A stretch of 64,000 nucleotides of DNA from Gambelia wislizenii (GCA_030847615.1 JAUMIR010000001.1:365730687-365794686), one strand, 5' to 3'; counted from the stretch's first letter, positions 63,201 through 63,225 are shown. A program made the numbers and translations. Notes: generated by a model not told the origin, from the sequence alone.

Positions 63201-63225
63201 AATTCACTTGTTTCCCCATCAGCTC
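581..63225 (-). CDS. TRIM66: TRIM66 (TIF1-delta) coding region, 17 exons joined, 5' end outside window
   Basis: Spliced minus-strand gene. Exons: 63093-63225, 61820-61936, 56296-56410, 54273-54419, 52532-52649, 50332-51269, 48142-48285, 21309-21581, 20018-20243, 15101-15161, 13503-13677, 12008-12291, 9481-9619, 8569-8643, 4783-4935, 3715-3933, 581-640. All have AG/GT borders and compatible phases, giving about 1,124 codons without a stop. Domain order is B-box 2, coiled coil, TIF1-signature-like segment, Gln-rich linker, PxVxL box, PHD, bromodomain, then a basic tail. This is the TIF1 family. The residues around PHD, bromodomain and KRRRRH match TRIM66 as I remember it rather than TRIM24, 28 or 33. 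Known role: nuclear corepressor; the PHD reads H3 unmodified at K4, the bromodomain binds acetyl-lysine, and it contacts HP1. The start codon and first zinc module are not in the window. Confidence 0.95.
1228..1435 (-). repeat. 5S rRNA-derived SINE, minus strand
   Basis: Read on the minus strand, the part from about 1430 to 1330 follows the 3' two thirds of 5S rRNA: GATCTTAGAAATTAATCAGG, TTAGTATTTGGATGGAAGAC, then a GAATACCATATGCTATAGGC-like end. The body after it carries CCACCTCTGAGTATTTCTTG and CCTAAGAAAACCCTATGG and ends in a tail with GAAGGCACA. Three more copies lie at 20845, 44515 and 49437. Confidence 0.8.
1655..2245 (-). repeat. L2/CR1-group LINE 3' ends, minus strand
   Basis: Minus-strand reading shows the typical 3' UTR signature twice: AAGCCGCTCTGATAGCC with GAGCGGGGTATAAATAA near 1720-1670, and GTGAGCTGCTTGGGTCCCAC near 1925-1900. 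Upstream (2245-2100) is the conserved 'GAAAGCTTTCTTAGTGGCTG'-like 3' coding remnant. Heavily decayed; two overlapping tails suggest two insertions. Confidence 0.65.
2250..3060. other. Intronic interval without recognised element
   Basis: Part of the last TRIM66 intron. I see A/T-rich stretches and no ORF, tRNA, SINE or LINE signature. Confidence 0.4.
3068..3172. repeat. hAT-type short palindromic MITE
   Basis: Near-palindrome: CCTCCAGATGTTTCTGAACT followed by GCAAGTCCCAGCATCC, and at the other end TGTAGTCTAACAACATTTGG. The arms pair imperfectly. Sequences of this type (a folded arm with 'CTGCAACTCCCAGCATCCC') occur again at 45813 and 32340 in this window. Confidence 0.6.
3218..3274. repeat. 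(TC)n(TA)n microsatellite
   Basis: About 30 bp of CT repeat running directly into about 22 bp of TA repeat. A compound microsatellite in the last TRIM66 intron. Confidence 0.95.
3715..3933 (-). CDS. TRIM66: TRIM66 exon: bromodomain last helix and basic tail
   Basis: A 73-codon exon with acceptor CTTGTAG and a GTAAGC donor right after the codons for RRRRHA. It encodes [20 protein letters not shown], the last helix, LKEIYPEK, an acidic DDSDSEEVE patch and PKRRRRH, a probable nuclear localisation signal. If the donor is not used the frame reads on for 22 more codons to a TGA at 3646-3648, giving a different C-terminus. Confidence 0.93.
4175..4390 (+). repeat. tRNA-derived SINE, plus strand
   Basis: Has pol III-like internal boxes: TGGTGTACTGGTTTGAGTGT (A box region) and GAGTTCGAATCCCTGCTTGG (B box GTTCGAATCCC). 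The body has AGGCAAAGGCAAACCTCCTC and AGAAAACCCCATGAAAGG, and the tail AGCTTGAAGGCATGC. Inserted in the intron between the last two bromodomain exons. Confidence 0.85.
4783..4935 (-). CDS. TRIM66: TRIM66 exon: bromodomain core
   Basis: A 51-codon exon with acceptor TTTCCAG and donor GTAAGTAC. It encodes [20 protein letters not shown] and, later, [14 protein letters not shown]. The PMDLSTI motif and the Asn of ATFNY (the acetyl-lysine-binding asparagine in bromodomains) are present, so the pocket looks intact. Confidence 0.96.
4994..5640. other. Possible DNA-transposon remnant, CpG-bearing
   Basis: Starts with AGGGTTTGTCTATACAGGGG, like the ends of PIF/Harbinger-type elements, and has several CpG-bearing stretches. 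I could not find a convincing matching right end, so the boundaries are guesses. Confidence 0.3.
6567..6688 (-). repeat. SINE fragment nested in CR1
   Basis: TTGTGTGCCTTCAAATTATT then CTGACTCATGGCGATGCTAA and GGGTTTGCCATTTCCTTCC. This is the 3' body and tail of the tRNA-derived SINE in reverse orientation, without the tRNA-like head. Confidence 0.75.
6690..6838 (+). repeat. CR1 3' end in opposite orientation, nested
   Basis: GGAGAGTGGTAGACTCTCTG, then AACACAGGTTGGATGGGCAT and GTGGTCTCTTCCAGCTCTAA ending TTTATGATCCTATG. This is a 5'-truncated CR1 tail inserted in the plus sense inside the minus-sense CR1. Confidence 0.75.
7500..8180. other. Intronic interval without recognised element
   Basis: No ORF, repeat family or structure recognised. 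Confidence 0.35.
8195..8275 (+). repeat. L2-type LINE 3' tail scrap
   Basis: CCATTGGGCTGTTTTGGGTC followed by GAAGAAAAGCAGGGTATAAG and AAATAAATGAATAA: the usual end of squamate L2/CR1-group elements. A second scrap with GGGAGAAAGGGGGGATATAA lies at 9045-9115. Confidence 0.6.
8569..8643 (-). CDS. TRIM66: TRIM66 exon: bromodomain helix Z
   Basis: A 25-codon exon with acceptor TTTTACAG and donor GTGAGT. It encodes [20 protein letters not shown] and PVSPL, the first bromodomain helix with the LPFHEPV shelf that precedes the ZA loop. Both borders are phase 0. Confidence 0.93.
9045..9115 (+). repeat. L2-type LINE 3' tail scrap
   Basis: TAATCCGCCACAAATCCCAT then TTGGGAGAAAGGGGGGATAT, ending in a short ATCC/AATC repeat. 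Same family as the scrap at 8195. Confidence 0.6.
9481..9619 (-). CDS. TRIM66: TRIM66 exon: PHD finger end and PHD-bromodomain linker
   Basis: A 139-bp exon with acceptor ACTTCAG and donor GTAAGTCC. It encodes [19 protein letters not shown], supplying the last two PHD cysteines, then an acidic/aromatic linker ending LDDYDQK. In TIF1 proteins PHD and bromodomain pack as one reader unit, and this exon supplies the joint. Confidence 0.94.
9630..10580. other. Intronic interval, slightly GC-richer, unassigned
   Basis: Between the PHD exons. It contains a local inverted match (CACCACACACTGGGAAACTG / TTCCCAGTGTGGTG near 9990-10025), which suggests a small fold-back or DNA-element remnant. No named family is supported. 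Confidence 0.3.
10585..10745 (+). repeat. tRNA-derived SINE of a second type
   Basis: GGCTGTAGCTCAATGACAGA and ACACTTTGCATGCAGAAGAG match a tRNA-like A box and the following loop, with a decayed B box and an end near AAACCAGCTTCCAACATTTG. A minus-strand copy of the same head lies at 46240-46385. Confidence 0.65.
10940..11162. repeat. Palindromic MITE, copy 1
   Basis: Left arm: GGATCTTATCACACTACACT, GTTATAGCACTATTATTCCA, TTAACTGCTATGGCTACCTC, CTGTGGAATTCTGGGATTTG. Right arm: CCAGGATTCCACAGGAGGCA, GCCATAGCAGTTAAAGTGGA, ACTGTAATGTGTAGTC. The arms pair almost throughout. Copy 2 is at 20517. A short partial duplication of the right end follows up to 11215. Confidence 0.75.
11225..11790 (+). mobile_element. 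LINE C-terminal remnant with zinc-finger tail
   Basis: Plus-strand reading, with frameshifts: [20 protein letters not shown] then RMEE..LPK, and at the end [20 protein letters not shown], a C-x2-C...H-x4-C finger. This LRWAGHV...SRIGLxSHQRAC layout is the C-terminus of a LINE reverse transcriptase often mis-annotated as a gene. The clade is uncertain. Pseudogenic. Confidence 0.75.
12008..12291 (-). CDS. TRIM66: TRIM66 exon: basic linker and PHD finger, first part
   Basis: A 284-bp exon with acceptor ATTTAAG and donor GTGAGT. The first two thirds are a polar linker; the end encodes [20 protein letters not shown] and [20 protein letters not shown]. These are six of the Cys4-His-Cys3 ligands of a PHD finger, with the acidic ENEDF segment that in TIF1 proteins accommodates unmodified H3K4. 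The last two bases join the next exon to give PVGEWVC. Confidence 0.95.
12300..13490. other. Intronic interval without recognised element
   Basis: Between the HP1-box exon and the PHD exon. No repeat signature or coding potential seen. Confidence 0.4.
13503..13677 (-). CDS. TRIM66: TRIM66 exon: PxVxL HP1-box
   Basis: A 175-bp exon with acceptor ATTTTTAG and donor GTAAAC. It encodes [15 protein letters not shown], where PYVRL fits the PxVxL pentapeptide that binds the HP1 chromoshadow domain. It continues with [20 protein letters not shown] and [13 protein letters not shown], strongly conserved in TRIM66. It ends in phase 0 before the PHD exon. Confidence 0.94.
14640..14885 (-). repeat. tRNA-derived SINE, minus strand, with (AAC)n tail
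   Basis: At the left edge (GTT)8 gives way to GTGTGCCTTCAAGTCAATTC and TGACTTAAGGAGATCCTAAG. To the right follow GATTGCCTTTGCCTTCCACT, GAGGCTGAGAGAGTGTGAGT, AGCAGAGATTCAGACTCTGG (B box on the minus strand) and AACACTCAAAGCACTACACC (A box). This is nearly full length. Confidence 0.85.
15101..15161 (-). CDS. TRIM66: TRIM66 micro-exon (61 bp)
   Basis: A very short exon with acceptor CTTGCAG and donor GTAATC. It encodes [20 protein letters not shown] plus two bases of an Arg codon. I found it because phase between the exons at 20018 and 13503 fits only if it is included; the junction then reads [17 protein letters not shown]. It is acidic and Asn-rich with no recognised domain. Confidence 0.88.
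15365..16705 (-). mobile_element. RTE/BovB-type LINE, 3' half, minus strand
   Basis: Minus-strand pieces: an RT region ([33 protein letters not shown]), a middle piece at 16035-15781 ([20 protein letters not shown]) and the C-terminal piece at 15729-15412 ([34 protein letters not shown]). These match the order and motifs of BovB/RTE LINEs. Frameshifts and an internal deletion make it a pseudo-copy. Its 3' end, at the left, matches the SINE tails of this window. Confidence 0.88.
16706..16840 (-). repeat. L1 ORF2 C-terminal scrap fused to the RTE LINE
   Basis: The minus strand continues, in the same open frame, from the RTE RT into [20 protein letters not shown] and [10 protein letters not shown], which is the ORF2 C-terminus pattern (CPKIQ.FW..I..EI..IL) of L1 elements. 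The two families meet at about 16705. Confidence 0.7.
17052..17300 (-). repeat. CR1 LINE 3' end, minus strand
   Basis: AATAGAATCATAGAATCATA, GAGCTGGAAGAGACCATGAG, GACCACCCAGTCCAACCCCC and AGATGGCCATCCAACCTCTG; the ATTCTATG octamer repeats mark the CR1 3' end. It is 5'-truncated at about 250 bp. Confidence 0.85.
17300..18790. other. Intronic interval without recognised element
   Basis: T-rich around 17760-17950; otherwise no repeat or coding signature identified. Confidence 0.35.
18794..19775. mobile_element. Harbinger/PIF-like non-autonomous DNA transposon
   Basis: The left end GGGCTCAGTTACACTGCAG and the right end TGTGTAAACAGGCCC are inverted relatives (GGGCCTGTTTACACA on the other strand). 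TAA flanks both sides (18791-18793 and 19776-19778), the 3-bp TWA duplication expected of this superfamily. The interior (982 bp total) is GC- and CpG-richer than its surroundings and has no transposase. It contains a (GTT)n run at 19709-19742. Confidence 0.65.
20018..20243 (-). CDS. TRIM66: TRIM66 exon: [10 protein letters not shown] corepressor-motif linker
   Basis: A 226-bp exon with acceptor ACTGCAAG and donor GTACTAG. It encodes [17 protein letters not shown], then [21 protein letters not shown] resembles the PxDLS CtBP-binding motif; this is an inference from the motif only. The exon ends one base into a codon completed by the 61-bp exon at 15101. Confidence 0.91.
20517..20749. repeat. 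Palindromic MITE, copy 2, with internal duplication
   Basis: Same family as the element at 10940: GGACTTTATCACACTACACT at the left and GTGTAGTGTGATAATCTCC at the right. The right arm contains CACAGGAGGCAGCCAGAGCA plus GTTAAAGTGGAAT twice in tandem, so one arm is longer than the other. Confidence 0.8.
20845..21025 (+). repeat. 5S rRNA-derived SINE, plus strand
   Basis: AACCCGTCTAATCTTGGAAG, ATAAGCAGAGTCAGGCTTAA, TTACTACTTGGATTGGGGAC and CAGGGAATACCAGGTGCTGT follow 5S rRNA from about residue 20 to its 3' end, including the box A and box C promoter regions. The body follows (GAAACCACCTCTGAATATTC, CTTGCCTAAGAAAACCC). Not a functional 5S gene. Confidence 0.88.
21309..21581 (-). CDS. TRIM66: TRIM66 exon: Ser-rich linker
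   Basis: A 91-codon exon with acceptor TTTTCCAG and donor GTAAGAAC. It opens with [20 protein letters not shown], the conserved start of this TRIM66 linker, and continues as a Ser/Pro/Thr-rich region ending STVCK. It follows the exon at 48142 in phase 0. Mammalian TRIM66 carries a longer repetitive Ser/Leu-rich stretch here, so this copy looks compact. Confidence 0.92.
21590..22390. other. Intronic interval without recognised element
   Basis: Start of the 26.5-kb TRIM66 intron, before the copia element. No repeat family identified. Confidence 0.35.
22395..22850 (-). repeat. Copia 3' LTR
   Basis: A 456-bp LTR with ends TGTCAGG...CCTGACA. On the minus strand it carries a GTGTATATAAGAGCGC TATA-like core near 22630-22645. 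It pairs with the 5' LTR at 27214. Confidence 0.95.
22851..22866 (-). other. Copia polypurine tract
   Basis: On the minus strand CATTTTGGAGGGGAT immediately precedes the 3' LTR, the position and composition of the plus-strand priming site. Confidence 0.7.
22913..25085 (-). pseudogene. Copia pol: reverse transcriptase and RNase H
   Basis: An uninterrupted 475-codon frame covers 24876-23449: integrase tail ([20 protein letters not shown]), then RT motifs [40 protein letters not shown] and [13 protein letters not shown]. The usual YVDD box reads YMDN at 23908-23919, losing the second catalytic Asp. A frameshift near 23450-23475 separates the RNase H part ([40 protein letters not shown]), which ends at 22913. 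Positions 24880-25085 encode the integrase-RT linker in the same direction. Confidence 0.92.
25086..25865 (-). pseudogene. Copia pol: gag-pre-integrase and integrase
   Basis: Minus-strand frames give [20 protein letters not shown] (the zinc-binding HxxxxH of gag-pre-integrase), then [18 protein letters not shown] and [12 protein letters not shown], which hold the first two catalytic Asp. The glycine after DRGG replaces the usual Glu. The reading is shifted again after SNICR. A 38-bp tandem duplication (25629-25704) in the zinc region repeats [11 protein letters not shown] and breaks the frame. Confidence 0.9.
25629..25704. repeat. 38-bp tandem duplication inside copia integrase
   Basis: The segment containing CATGCTTAAACCAGGGCACA then CTTTTGCTAGC occurs twice at a spacing of 38 bp. 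The length is not a multiple of three, so it shifts the frame. Probably a replication-slippage lesion. Confidence 0.9.
25993..26993 (-). pseudogene. Copia gag with zinc knuckle and degraded protease motif
   Basis: The start codon at 26993-26991 is followed by [20 protein letters not shown], then a frameshift. The next pieces are [20 protein letters not shown] and [19 protein letters not shown]. The knuckle [14 protein letters not shown] (26313-26271) keeps the CCHC spacing but has Arg where Gly normally precedes His. The protease region reads [15 protein letters not shown] (about 26150-26110): Asp is kept but the Ser-Gly of the DSG active site is lost. Confidence 0.88.
27214..27673 (-). repeat. 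Copia 5' LTR
   Basis: A 460-bp LTR, the second copy of the terminal repeat, with the same TATA-like core and terminal TG...CA. It lies upstream of the gag start codon at 26993 in element orientation. Confidence 0.95.
27680..28283. other. Intronic interval without recognised element
   Basis: AT-rich DNA right of the copia element. Nothing identified. Confidence 0.35.
28284..28900. mobile_element. Non-autonomous DNA transposon (617 bp)
   Basis: Terminal inverted repeats GGACTTTATCAGAC (left) and GTCTGATAAAGTCC (right) are perfect over 14 bp. The ends resemble those of the MITE at 20517 (GGACTTTATCACAC). No transposase is encoded. I cannot define a target duplication. Confidence 0.65.
28958..28977. 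repeat. (GT)n microsatellite
   Basis: Ten GT units. Confidence 0.9.
28980..31455. other. Intronic interval without recognised element
   Basis: The longest stretch (about 2.5 kb) in which I recognise no repeat, apart from a CT/TTTC run at 30760-30790. It could hold conserved non-coding DNA; this cannot be judged from one sequence. Confidence 0.35.
31460..31735 (+). repeat. RTE/BovB-type LINE C-terminal fragment, plus strand
   Basis: Plus-strand reading with frameshifts gives [33 protein letters not shown], then a [21 protein letters not shown] region, the C-terminal motif of BovB/RTE (compare [20 protein letters not shown] at 15.6 kb). Confidence 0.8.
31740..32290 (+). repeat. L1 ORF2 C-terminal fragment, plus strand
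   Basis: In shifted frames one reads [20 protein letters not shown] residues and [20 protein letters not shown], the L1 ORF2 C-terminus. It follows the RTE fragment directly. [20 protein letters not shown] residue string precedes the end. Confidence 0.7.
32320..32435. repeat. hAT-type short MITE fragment
   Basis: ATGTGACCCTCTAGATATTA then CTGGACTGCAATCCCATCAG: a decayed arm of the same family as the elements at 3068 and 45795. Confidence 0.5.
32440..33130. other. Intronic interval without clear element
   Basis: Contains a short (GTT)n at 32702-32716 and an AT-rich stretch. A minus-strand frame at 33100-32857 shows no recognisable protein motif. Confidence 0.3.
33641..33875. mobile_element. 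hAT-like palindromic MITE (235 bp)
   Basis: Ends CAGTGGTTGTCAACCTGTGG and CCACAGGTTGAGAACCACTG. The arms stay complementary towards the middle (GACAGCCAGGTGGTCCTCCC / GGGAGGACCACCTGGCTGTC). CAGTGGTTCTCAACC is a classic hAT terminus. No clear 8-bp duplication remains. Confidence 0.85.
33929..34167. mobile_element. Tigger/mariner-like MITE with TA duplication
   Basis: CAGTAGCACCCCTGCATTAA at the left and ATACAGGGGTCCTACTG at the right, flanked by TA on both sides (33927-33928, 34168-34169). The inner motif GTCGCTATCCGCGGTGGGGC fits Tigger-type non-autonomous elements. Confidence 0.8.
34733..35357. mobile_element. DNA element with CGTATAAGAC/GTCTTATACGC ends
   Basis: The left end TACCGTATATTCTGGCGTAT + AAGAC mirrors the right end GTCTTATACGCTGGAACATA. 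Inner segments repeat AGAGGGAAGCTTG..CTAAGC-type inverted pieces and twice carry a TTTGGGGGAAAG / ACCCTTGAGTGTTTGGGG motif. No transposase. Confidence 0.65.
36085..37530 (-). mobile_element. L2-group LINE, minus strand, 3' half
   Basis: Minus-strand frames: 37122-36865 with [20 protein letters not shown] (RT) and [17 protein letters not shown], and 36773-36444 with [20 protein letters not shown] and [20 protein letters not shown], then the 3' region. The RT active-site box is decayed (CCQYEEDT where YADDT is usual). Confidence 0.88.
37800..39765 (+). mobile_element. L2-group LINE, plus strand
   Basis: Decayed plus-strand pieces in order: an endonuclease-RT linker near 37890-38110, RT near 38483-38906 ([20 protein letters not shown]; ending [20 protein letters not shown]), a C-terminal piece at 39015 ([20 protein letters not shown]) and the terminal signature GAAGCCGCCTTGGGTCCCAC with GGAGAAAGGCAGCATATAAA at 39700-39745. 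It lies head-to-head with the minus-strand copy at 36085. Confidence 0.88.
39933..40372 (+). repeat. Solo LTR with 5-bp target duplication
   Basis: A 440-bp unit starting TGTCAAGATATTGGGACATG and ending CTAACATCTGACA, flanked by AGATA on both sides (39928-39932 and 40373-40377). TG...CA ends, the 5-bp duplication and the U5-like text ACACAAGCCTGTGTCTGTGC all indicate an LTR with no internal region left. The terminal bases resemble those of the copia LTRs at 22395, so a copia origin is likely. Confidence 0.8.
40490..40521. repeat. (CA)n(TA)n microsatellite
   Basis: Compound dinucleotide run after ATCTAA. Confidence 0.9.
40525..42200. other. Intronic interval without recognised element
   Basis: No repeat family or ORF recognised. 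Confidence 0.35.
42220..44000 (-). mobile_element. L1 LINE ORF2 remnant, minus strand
   Basis: Translating the minus strand around 43620-43500 gives [20 protein letters not shown] and [12 protein letters not shown], the L1 RT motif (ISL.N.D.KI..K.LA.RL...HPDQTGF). Further left the DNA keeps L1 RT-like composition but frames are broken and boundaries are approximate. Confidence 0.7.
44515..44690 (+). repeat. 5S rRNA-derived SINE, plus strand
   Basis: TAAACAGAGTCAGCCCTGGT, TAGTACTTGGTTGGGAGACC and ATACCAGGTGCTGTAGGCTA match the 5S 3' half with box C. Then come AAACCACCTCTGAGTATTCT and TTGCCTAAGAAGACCCTATG. It lacks the 5S 5' end and most of the tail. Confidence 0.88.
44700..45790. other. Intronic interval, with a degraded inverted repeat
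   Basis: A segment near 44830-44960 (TTACCACACTCTGAAGAAAA ... TCATTCTGGTCTTGTGGGGG) recurs in inverted form at 45000-45130 (CCTCGGTCCCCCATGGGACT ... GGAGTGCAGTAAGCCC). This is an old fold-back of about 300 bp that includes GCAAGACACAGTTTTACCTC/AAACCATGTCTTTTTGCTAA at its centre. No family name. Confidence 0.45.
45795..45935. repeat. hAT-type palindromic MITE
   Basis: GGGATGAGAATCATGAAGCC, CTCCAGATGTTGGTGACCTG, CAACTCCCAGCAGCCCTAGC, and on the right AGAGTTGAAGTCCAAAAACA, TCTAGATGGCCACATGATTC, CCATCCCT. The two ends are inverted copies. Confidence 0.75.
45995..46035. repeat. (GTC)n(ATC)n microsatellite
   Basis: GTC units pass into seven ATC units. Confidence 0.9.
46240..46385 (-). repeat. tRNA-derived SINE of the second type, minus strand
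   Basis: On the minus strand: GAGCCATAACTCAGTAGTAG, AGCACATGCTTTGCATACAC, then a body with TTCTCCCTGAGATCCTGGAA and GCTGCTGCCGATCAGAGGCA. Same family as the copy at 10585. Confidence 0.7.
46600..47248 (+). repeat. Possible retroviral-type LTR preceding a PBS-like site
   Basis: The region ends directly before TGGCATCAAGCGTGGGG (47249-47265), which resembles the tRNA-Lys primer-binding sequence TGGCGCCCAACGTGGGG with several changes. It contains TTATTTCACTTTAACCTGGT and TTCTCTGCAGTTAGTACTGG, like an R-U5 part. The 129-codon plus-strand frame at 46659-47048 has no recognisable domain. LTR start and target duplication are not found. Confidence 0.35.
47270..48140. other. Intronic interval without recognised element
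   Basis: No clear repeat. A 19-bp direct repeat (ACCTTAATTCTTGTGAAAG) occurs twice at 48012-48051. Confidence 0.35.
48142..48285 (-). CDS. TRIM66: TRIM66 exon: short linker
   Basis: A 48-codon exon with acceptor CTCATAG and donor GTACAC. It encodes [20 protein letters not shown] and ends in SARK. The [13 protein letters not shown] core is conserved in TRIM66 between the Gln-rich exon and the next linker exon. Its left neighbour in the protein is 26.5 kb away, across the largest intron of the window. The left border may be off by two bases. Confidence 0.9.
48919..49251. mobile_element. Perfect 163-bp-arm palindrome (fold-back element)
   Basis: Left arm 48919-49081 and right arm 49089-49251 are exact reverse complements over all 163 bases, with a 7-bp spacer GCAACCT (49082-49088). 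The arms begin AGGAGATTTTCAGACCTGCC and are CpG-dense (about 18 CpG per arm) in CpG-poor surroundings. They carry CGCGCGAGCAGCCTCC, CTGCTGCGCGGCAAGGG and GCGCCATATTTCAATCACGG. It lies in the TRIM66 intron between the exons at 48142 and 50332. A decayed relative with the same layout is at 62639. I could not define a target-site duplication. Confidence 0.9.
49252..49349 (-). other. Open stretch beside the palindrome, possible exon-like sequence
   Basis: The minus strand reads [20 protein letters not shown] and [13 protein letters not shown], preceded by TTTTGTTTCAG, a good acceptor. It runs straight into the palindrome and has no GT donor at the border. Its phase does not fit TRIM66: splicing from the exon at 50332 would give ACT TGA. 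So it is not part of the canonical chain. It may be chance or a fragment of another gene. Confidence 0.25.
49437..49655 (-). repeat. 5S rRNA-derived SINE, minus strand
   Basis: TGTGCCTTCAAGTCATCAGT, GACTTATGTCAACCCCATGA, ATTTCATAGGGTTTTCTTAG, GCAAGAAATACTCAGAGGTG, and at the right CTTAGTTTCCAAGATCAAAT, GAGATCTGGATCC: tail, body and 5S head, all in reverse. A nearly complete copy. Confidence 0.85.
49660..50320. other. Intronic interval without recognised element
   Basis: Contains (AAC)n-like text at 49975-49986. Nothing else. Confidence 0.35.
50332..51269 (-). CDS. TRIM66: TRIM66 exon: large Gln/His/Pro-rich linker
   Basis: The largest exon (938 bp, about 312 codons), with acceptor TTCTGCAG and donor GTGAGT. 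It encodes a low-complexity, probably disordered region: His/Ser/Gln-rich first part, CCTHC, a run of seven Gln after LNQL, then [11 protein letters not shown]. Near the end it becomes ordered and conserved: [20 protein letters not shown] with an LxxLL-type LELLL, then [13 protein letters not shown], both TRIM66 hallmarks. It ends on a codon boundary at QEETQ. Antisense and frame-shifted open frames here come from the Gln-rich composition. Confidence 0.95.
51275..52525. other. Intronic interval without named element
   Basis: Around 51850-52080 a GGGGGGGTTGCAATGC..GGGGGGGCCC and GGGCCCCCCCAC pair suggests an old DNA-element remnant. No family can be assigned. Confidence 0.3.
52532..52649 (-). 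CDS. TRIM66: TRIM66 exon: Trp-rich TIF1-signature-like segment
   Basis: A 118-bp exon with donor GTATTT. I chose the acceptor TTGCCAG at 52650, not the inner TTTCAG, because it restores [11 protein letters not shown] in register with the family. It continues with [17 protein letters not shown], a Trp/Phe-rich stretch like the TIF1 signature sequence described for this family. It ends with one base of a Gly codon finished by the next exon. Confidence 0.92.
52655..53950. other. Intronic interval without recognised element
   Basis: AT-rich intron. No repeat signature beyond a G-run at 53905-53914. Confidence 0.35.
53993..54066. repeat. Short palindromic MITE core
   Basis: TTTGGGACTACAGTTCCCAG + AATCC pairs with GGGGAATTCTGGGAGTTGCA + GTT. 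The DNA ACTACAGTTCCCAGAATCC is a recurrent arm of hAT/Harbinger-like MITEs. Confidence 0.6.
54273..54419 (-). CDS. TRIM66: TRIM66 exon: end of coiled coil
   Basis: A 147-bp (49-codon) exon with acceptor TTGACAG and donor GTAAGTG. It encodes [19 protein letters not shown], then [18 protein letters not shown] and PFLFSKEL. The segment [11 protein letters not shown] is a strongly conserved TIF1-family motif that follows the coiled coil. Both ends are phase 0. Confidence 0.94.
54950..55785 (+). mobile_element. L2-group LINE 3' end, plus strand, split by a CR1
   Basis: GAGACCTTCAGAGGAGGCCC and CCCAGTCCCACCACCCTCTC (C-terminal/3' UTR text), then after the inserted CR1 the tail TAAGCTGCCTTGAGTCCCAG and AAAGGTAGGATATAAATAAC. 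Confidence 0.75.
55166..55368 (-). repeat. CR1 LINE 3' end, minus strand, nested in L2
   Basis: TCATAGAATCATAGAGTTGG, AAGAGACCACAAGGGCCATC, CAGTCCAACCCTCTGCCATG and CTCTTACTGTCAGGAAGTTC: a typical 5'-truncated CR1. Confidence 0.88.
55840..55882. repeat. (GGTTTG)n-like minisatellite
   Basis: Four GGGTTT-type hexamers decaying to GGTTTT. Not the vertebrate TTAGGG telomere repeat. Confidence 0.85.
56296..56410 (-). CDS. TRIM66: TRIM66 exon: coiled coil, middle
   Basis: A 115-bp exon with acceptor CTACAG and donor GTAAGT. It begins with the last base of an Arg codon and encodes [17 protein letters not shown] and [19 protein letters not shown], an uninterrupted heptad-like helix rich in Leu, Lys and Glu. 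It continues the B-box-linked coiled coil used by TRIM proteins for dimerisation and ends on a codon boundary. Confidence 0.93.
56415..57365. other. Intronic interval without recognised element
   Basis: Short self-similar pieces (ATTGATTCAATGGGTCTACT and relatives at 57130-57360) look like an old duplicated segment. Nothing named. Confidence 0.35.
57368..57880 (-). mobile_element. Penelope-like element 3' part, minus strand
   Basis: On the minus strand: CTGGACCAGGCCAACAACTA, CACCTGGACAACTTCAACAG, GAAGATGCCAGACACAGATG, CAGGCGAAACGTCAGAAATA. It corresponds to the end of the GIY-YIG ORF and the 3' UTR of the element at 58930 but is in opposite orientation. Confidence 0.85.
58108..58128. repeat. 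(CA)n microsatellite
   Basis: About ten CA units. Confidence 0.9.
58150..58480 (-). repeat. L2/CR1-group LINE 3' end, minus strand
   Basis: ATTATTTGTATCCTGCCCCT, AAATGCAATCAGGGCAACTT, GGAAAGGCCCGCCAGAAGAG, TCCATCTTAAGAGCTTTTTA; the same kind of 3' UTR as the element at 1860. Confidence 0.65.
58490..58695. repeat. Tigger-like MITE remnant
   Basis: CACCGGAAACCATGGAATCC at the left and GGTTCCGGTGATACAGGGGA at the right, with TCTAGGTATTTTCTAGTGCA and AACTCTGTGGTATGTGTCCC in the middle. It resembles the element at 33929 (TAGCTATTTTCTAGGTCCTC). Confidence 0.6.
58930..59765 (+). mobile_element. Penelope-like element with GIY-YIG endonuclease remnant
   Basis: The plus-strand frame at 59101-59430 reads [20 protein letters not shown], then [40 protein letters not shown] and [27 protein letters not shown]...YIG is the GIY-YIG core, followed by the H-x3-C region and the conserved AxH. 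That is the endonuclease of Penelope-like retroelements. Upstream RT sequence is missing apart from about 170 bp that needs a frameshift to join. The 3' UTR ends near GGCAAAACGTCAGGAATAAA. Confidence 0.9.
59981..60858. repeat. Tandem CpG-rich repeat, unit A (878 bp)
   Basis: First copy of a directly repeated unit; the copy at 60859 starts with the same GCGGACCCAGACCGGACCAC. It holds an AT-rich first part, a CTTGAA-rich stretch at 60370-60410 and a CpG-dense last part with inverted CCAAT boxes (GGCCAATCAGGAGCGAGCTA / CTCGCTCCCGATTGGCC), GGGGCGGGGC and AAAGATGGCGCTGCC, a YY1-like site. The minus-strand text TTAATTGTTATCTGGTGTCT at its start resembles an LTR 3' end, so an LTR origin is possible but unproven. 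Confidence 0.85.
60600..60800. promoter_or_regulatory. Promoter-like CpG cluster in unit A
   Basis: Inverted CCAAT pair near 60609-60644, YY1-like AAGATGGCGCTG near 60699, GGGCGGGGCGGGGC near 60778-60791, and TTTTAACCCAG (TTAAAA on the minus strand) near 60589. These are motif-level observations only; the same cluster recurs in unit B near 61404-61590. Confidence 0.4.
60859..61654. repeat. Tandem CpG-rich repeat, unit B (796 bp)
   Basis: Second copy, nearly identical to unit A, with exactly 82 bp missing after GACCCAATACATC (about 61336). The missing part in unit A starts CGCCCCGCAAATTGCGACGT. The promoter-like box cluster is retained. The unit ends 165 bp from a TRIM66 coiled-coil exon. Confidence 0.85.
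61820..61936 (-). CDS. TRIM66: TRIM66 exon: start of coiled coil
   Basis: A 117-bp in-frame exon with acceptor CCCTAG and donor GTAACA. It encodes [18 protein letters not shown] followed by a Lys/Glu-rich stretch ending KQIEDR, typical of the helix after B-box 2 in TIF1 proteins. It joins the B-box exon by completing an Arg codon (AG+G). It sits only about 165 bp downstream (in + coordinates) of the tandem CpG-rich repeat ending at 61654. Confidence 0.93.
61940..62600. other. Intronic interval without recognised element
   Basis: Between the first two coiled-coil/B-box exons. No repeat identified left of the SINE and palindrome at 62610. Confidence 0.35.
62612..63005 (-). repeat. tRNA-derived SINE split by a palindrome
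   Basis: AGGATTTGTCCCATTAGAGT + CCTA on the left and CTAGTCCAACACTCAAGCCA + CTATACCAT on the right are the two halves of the SINE head seen at 14640 (B box, then A box, in reverse). The palindrome at 62639-62965 separates them. Confidence 0.65.
62639..62965. mobile_element. Decayed palindrome, same family as 48919
   Basis: GACATTTTCAGACACCCCTT at the left and GTCTGAAAATGTC at the right. The centre GCGCCATATTTCAATCACAG + GCAACCTCCGTG is almost the same as in the perfect palindrome, including the GCAACCT spacer. Arms (about 160 bp) differ at many, often CpG, positions. Length 327 bp against 333. It interrupts a SINE with CTA on both sides. Confidence 0.85.
63093..63225 (-). CDS. TRIM66: TRIM66 exon: B-box 2 zinc finger
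   Basis: Leftmost visible exon of the protein. Acceptor is ...TTCTAG at 63226, donor GTAC at 63092. It encodes about 44 residues including [17 protein letters not shown] and [17 protein letters not shown], the Cys/His spacing of a B-box 2 (C-x2-H ... C-x2-C ... C/H). The first two bases complete a codon begun in an upstream exon beyond the window, so the gene continues to the right. The B-box supports oligomerisation and partner contacts next to the coiled coil. Confidence 0.93.
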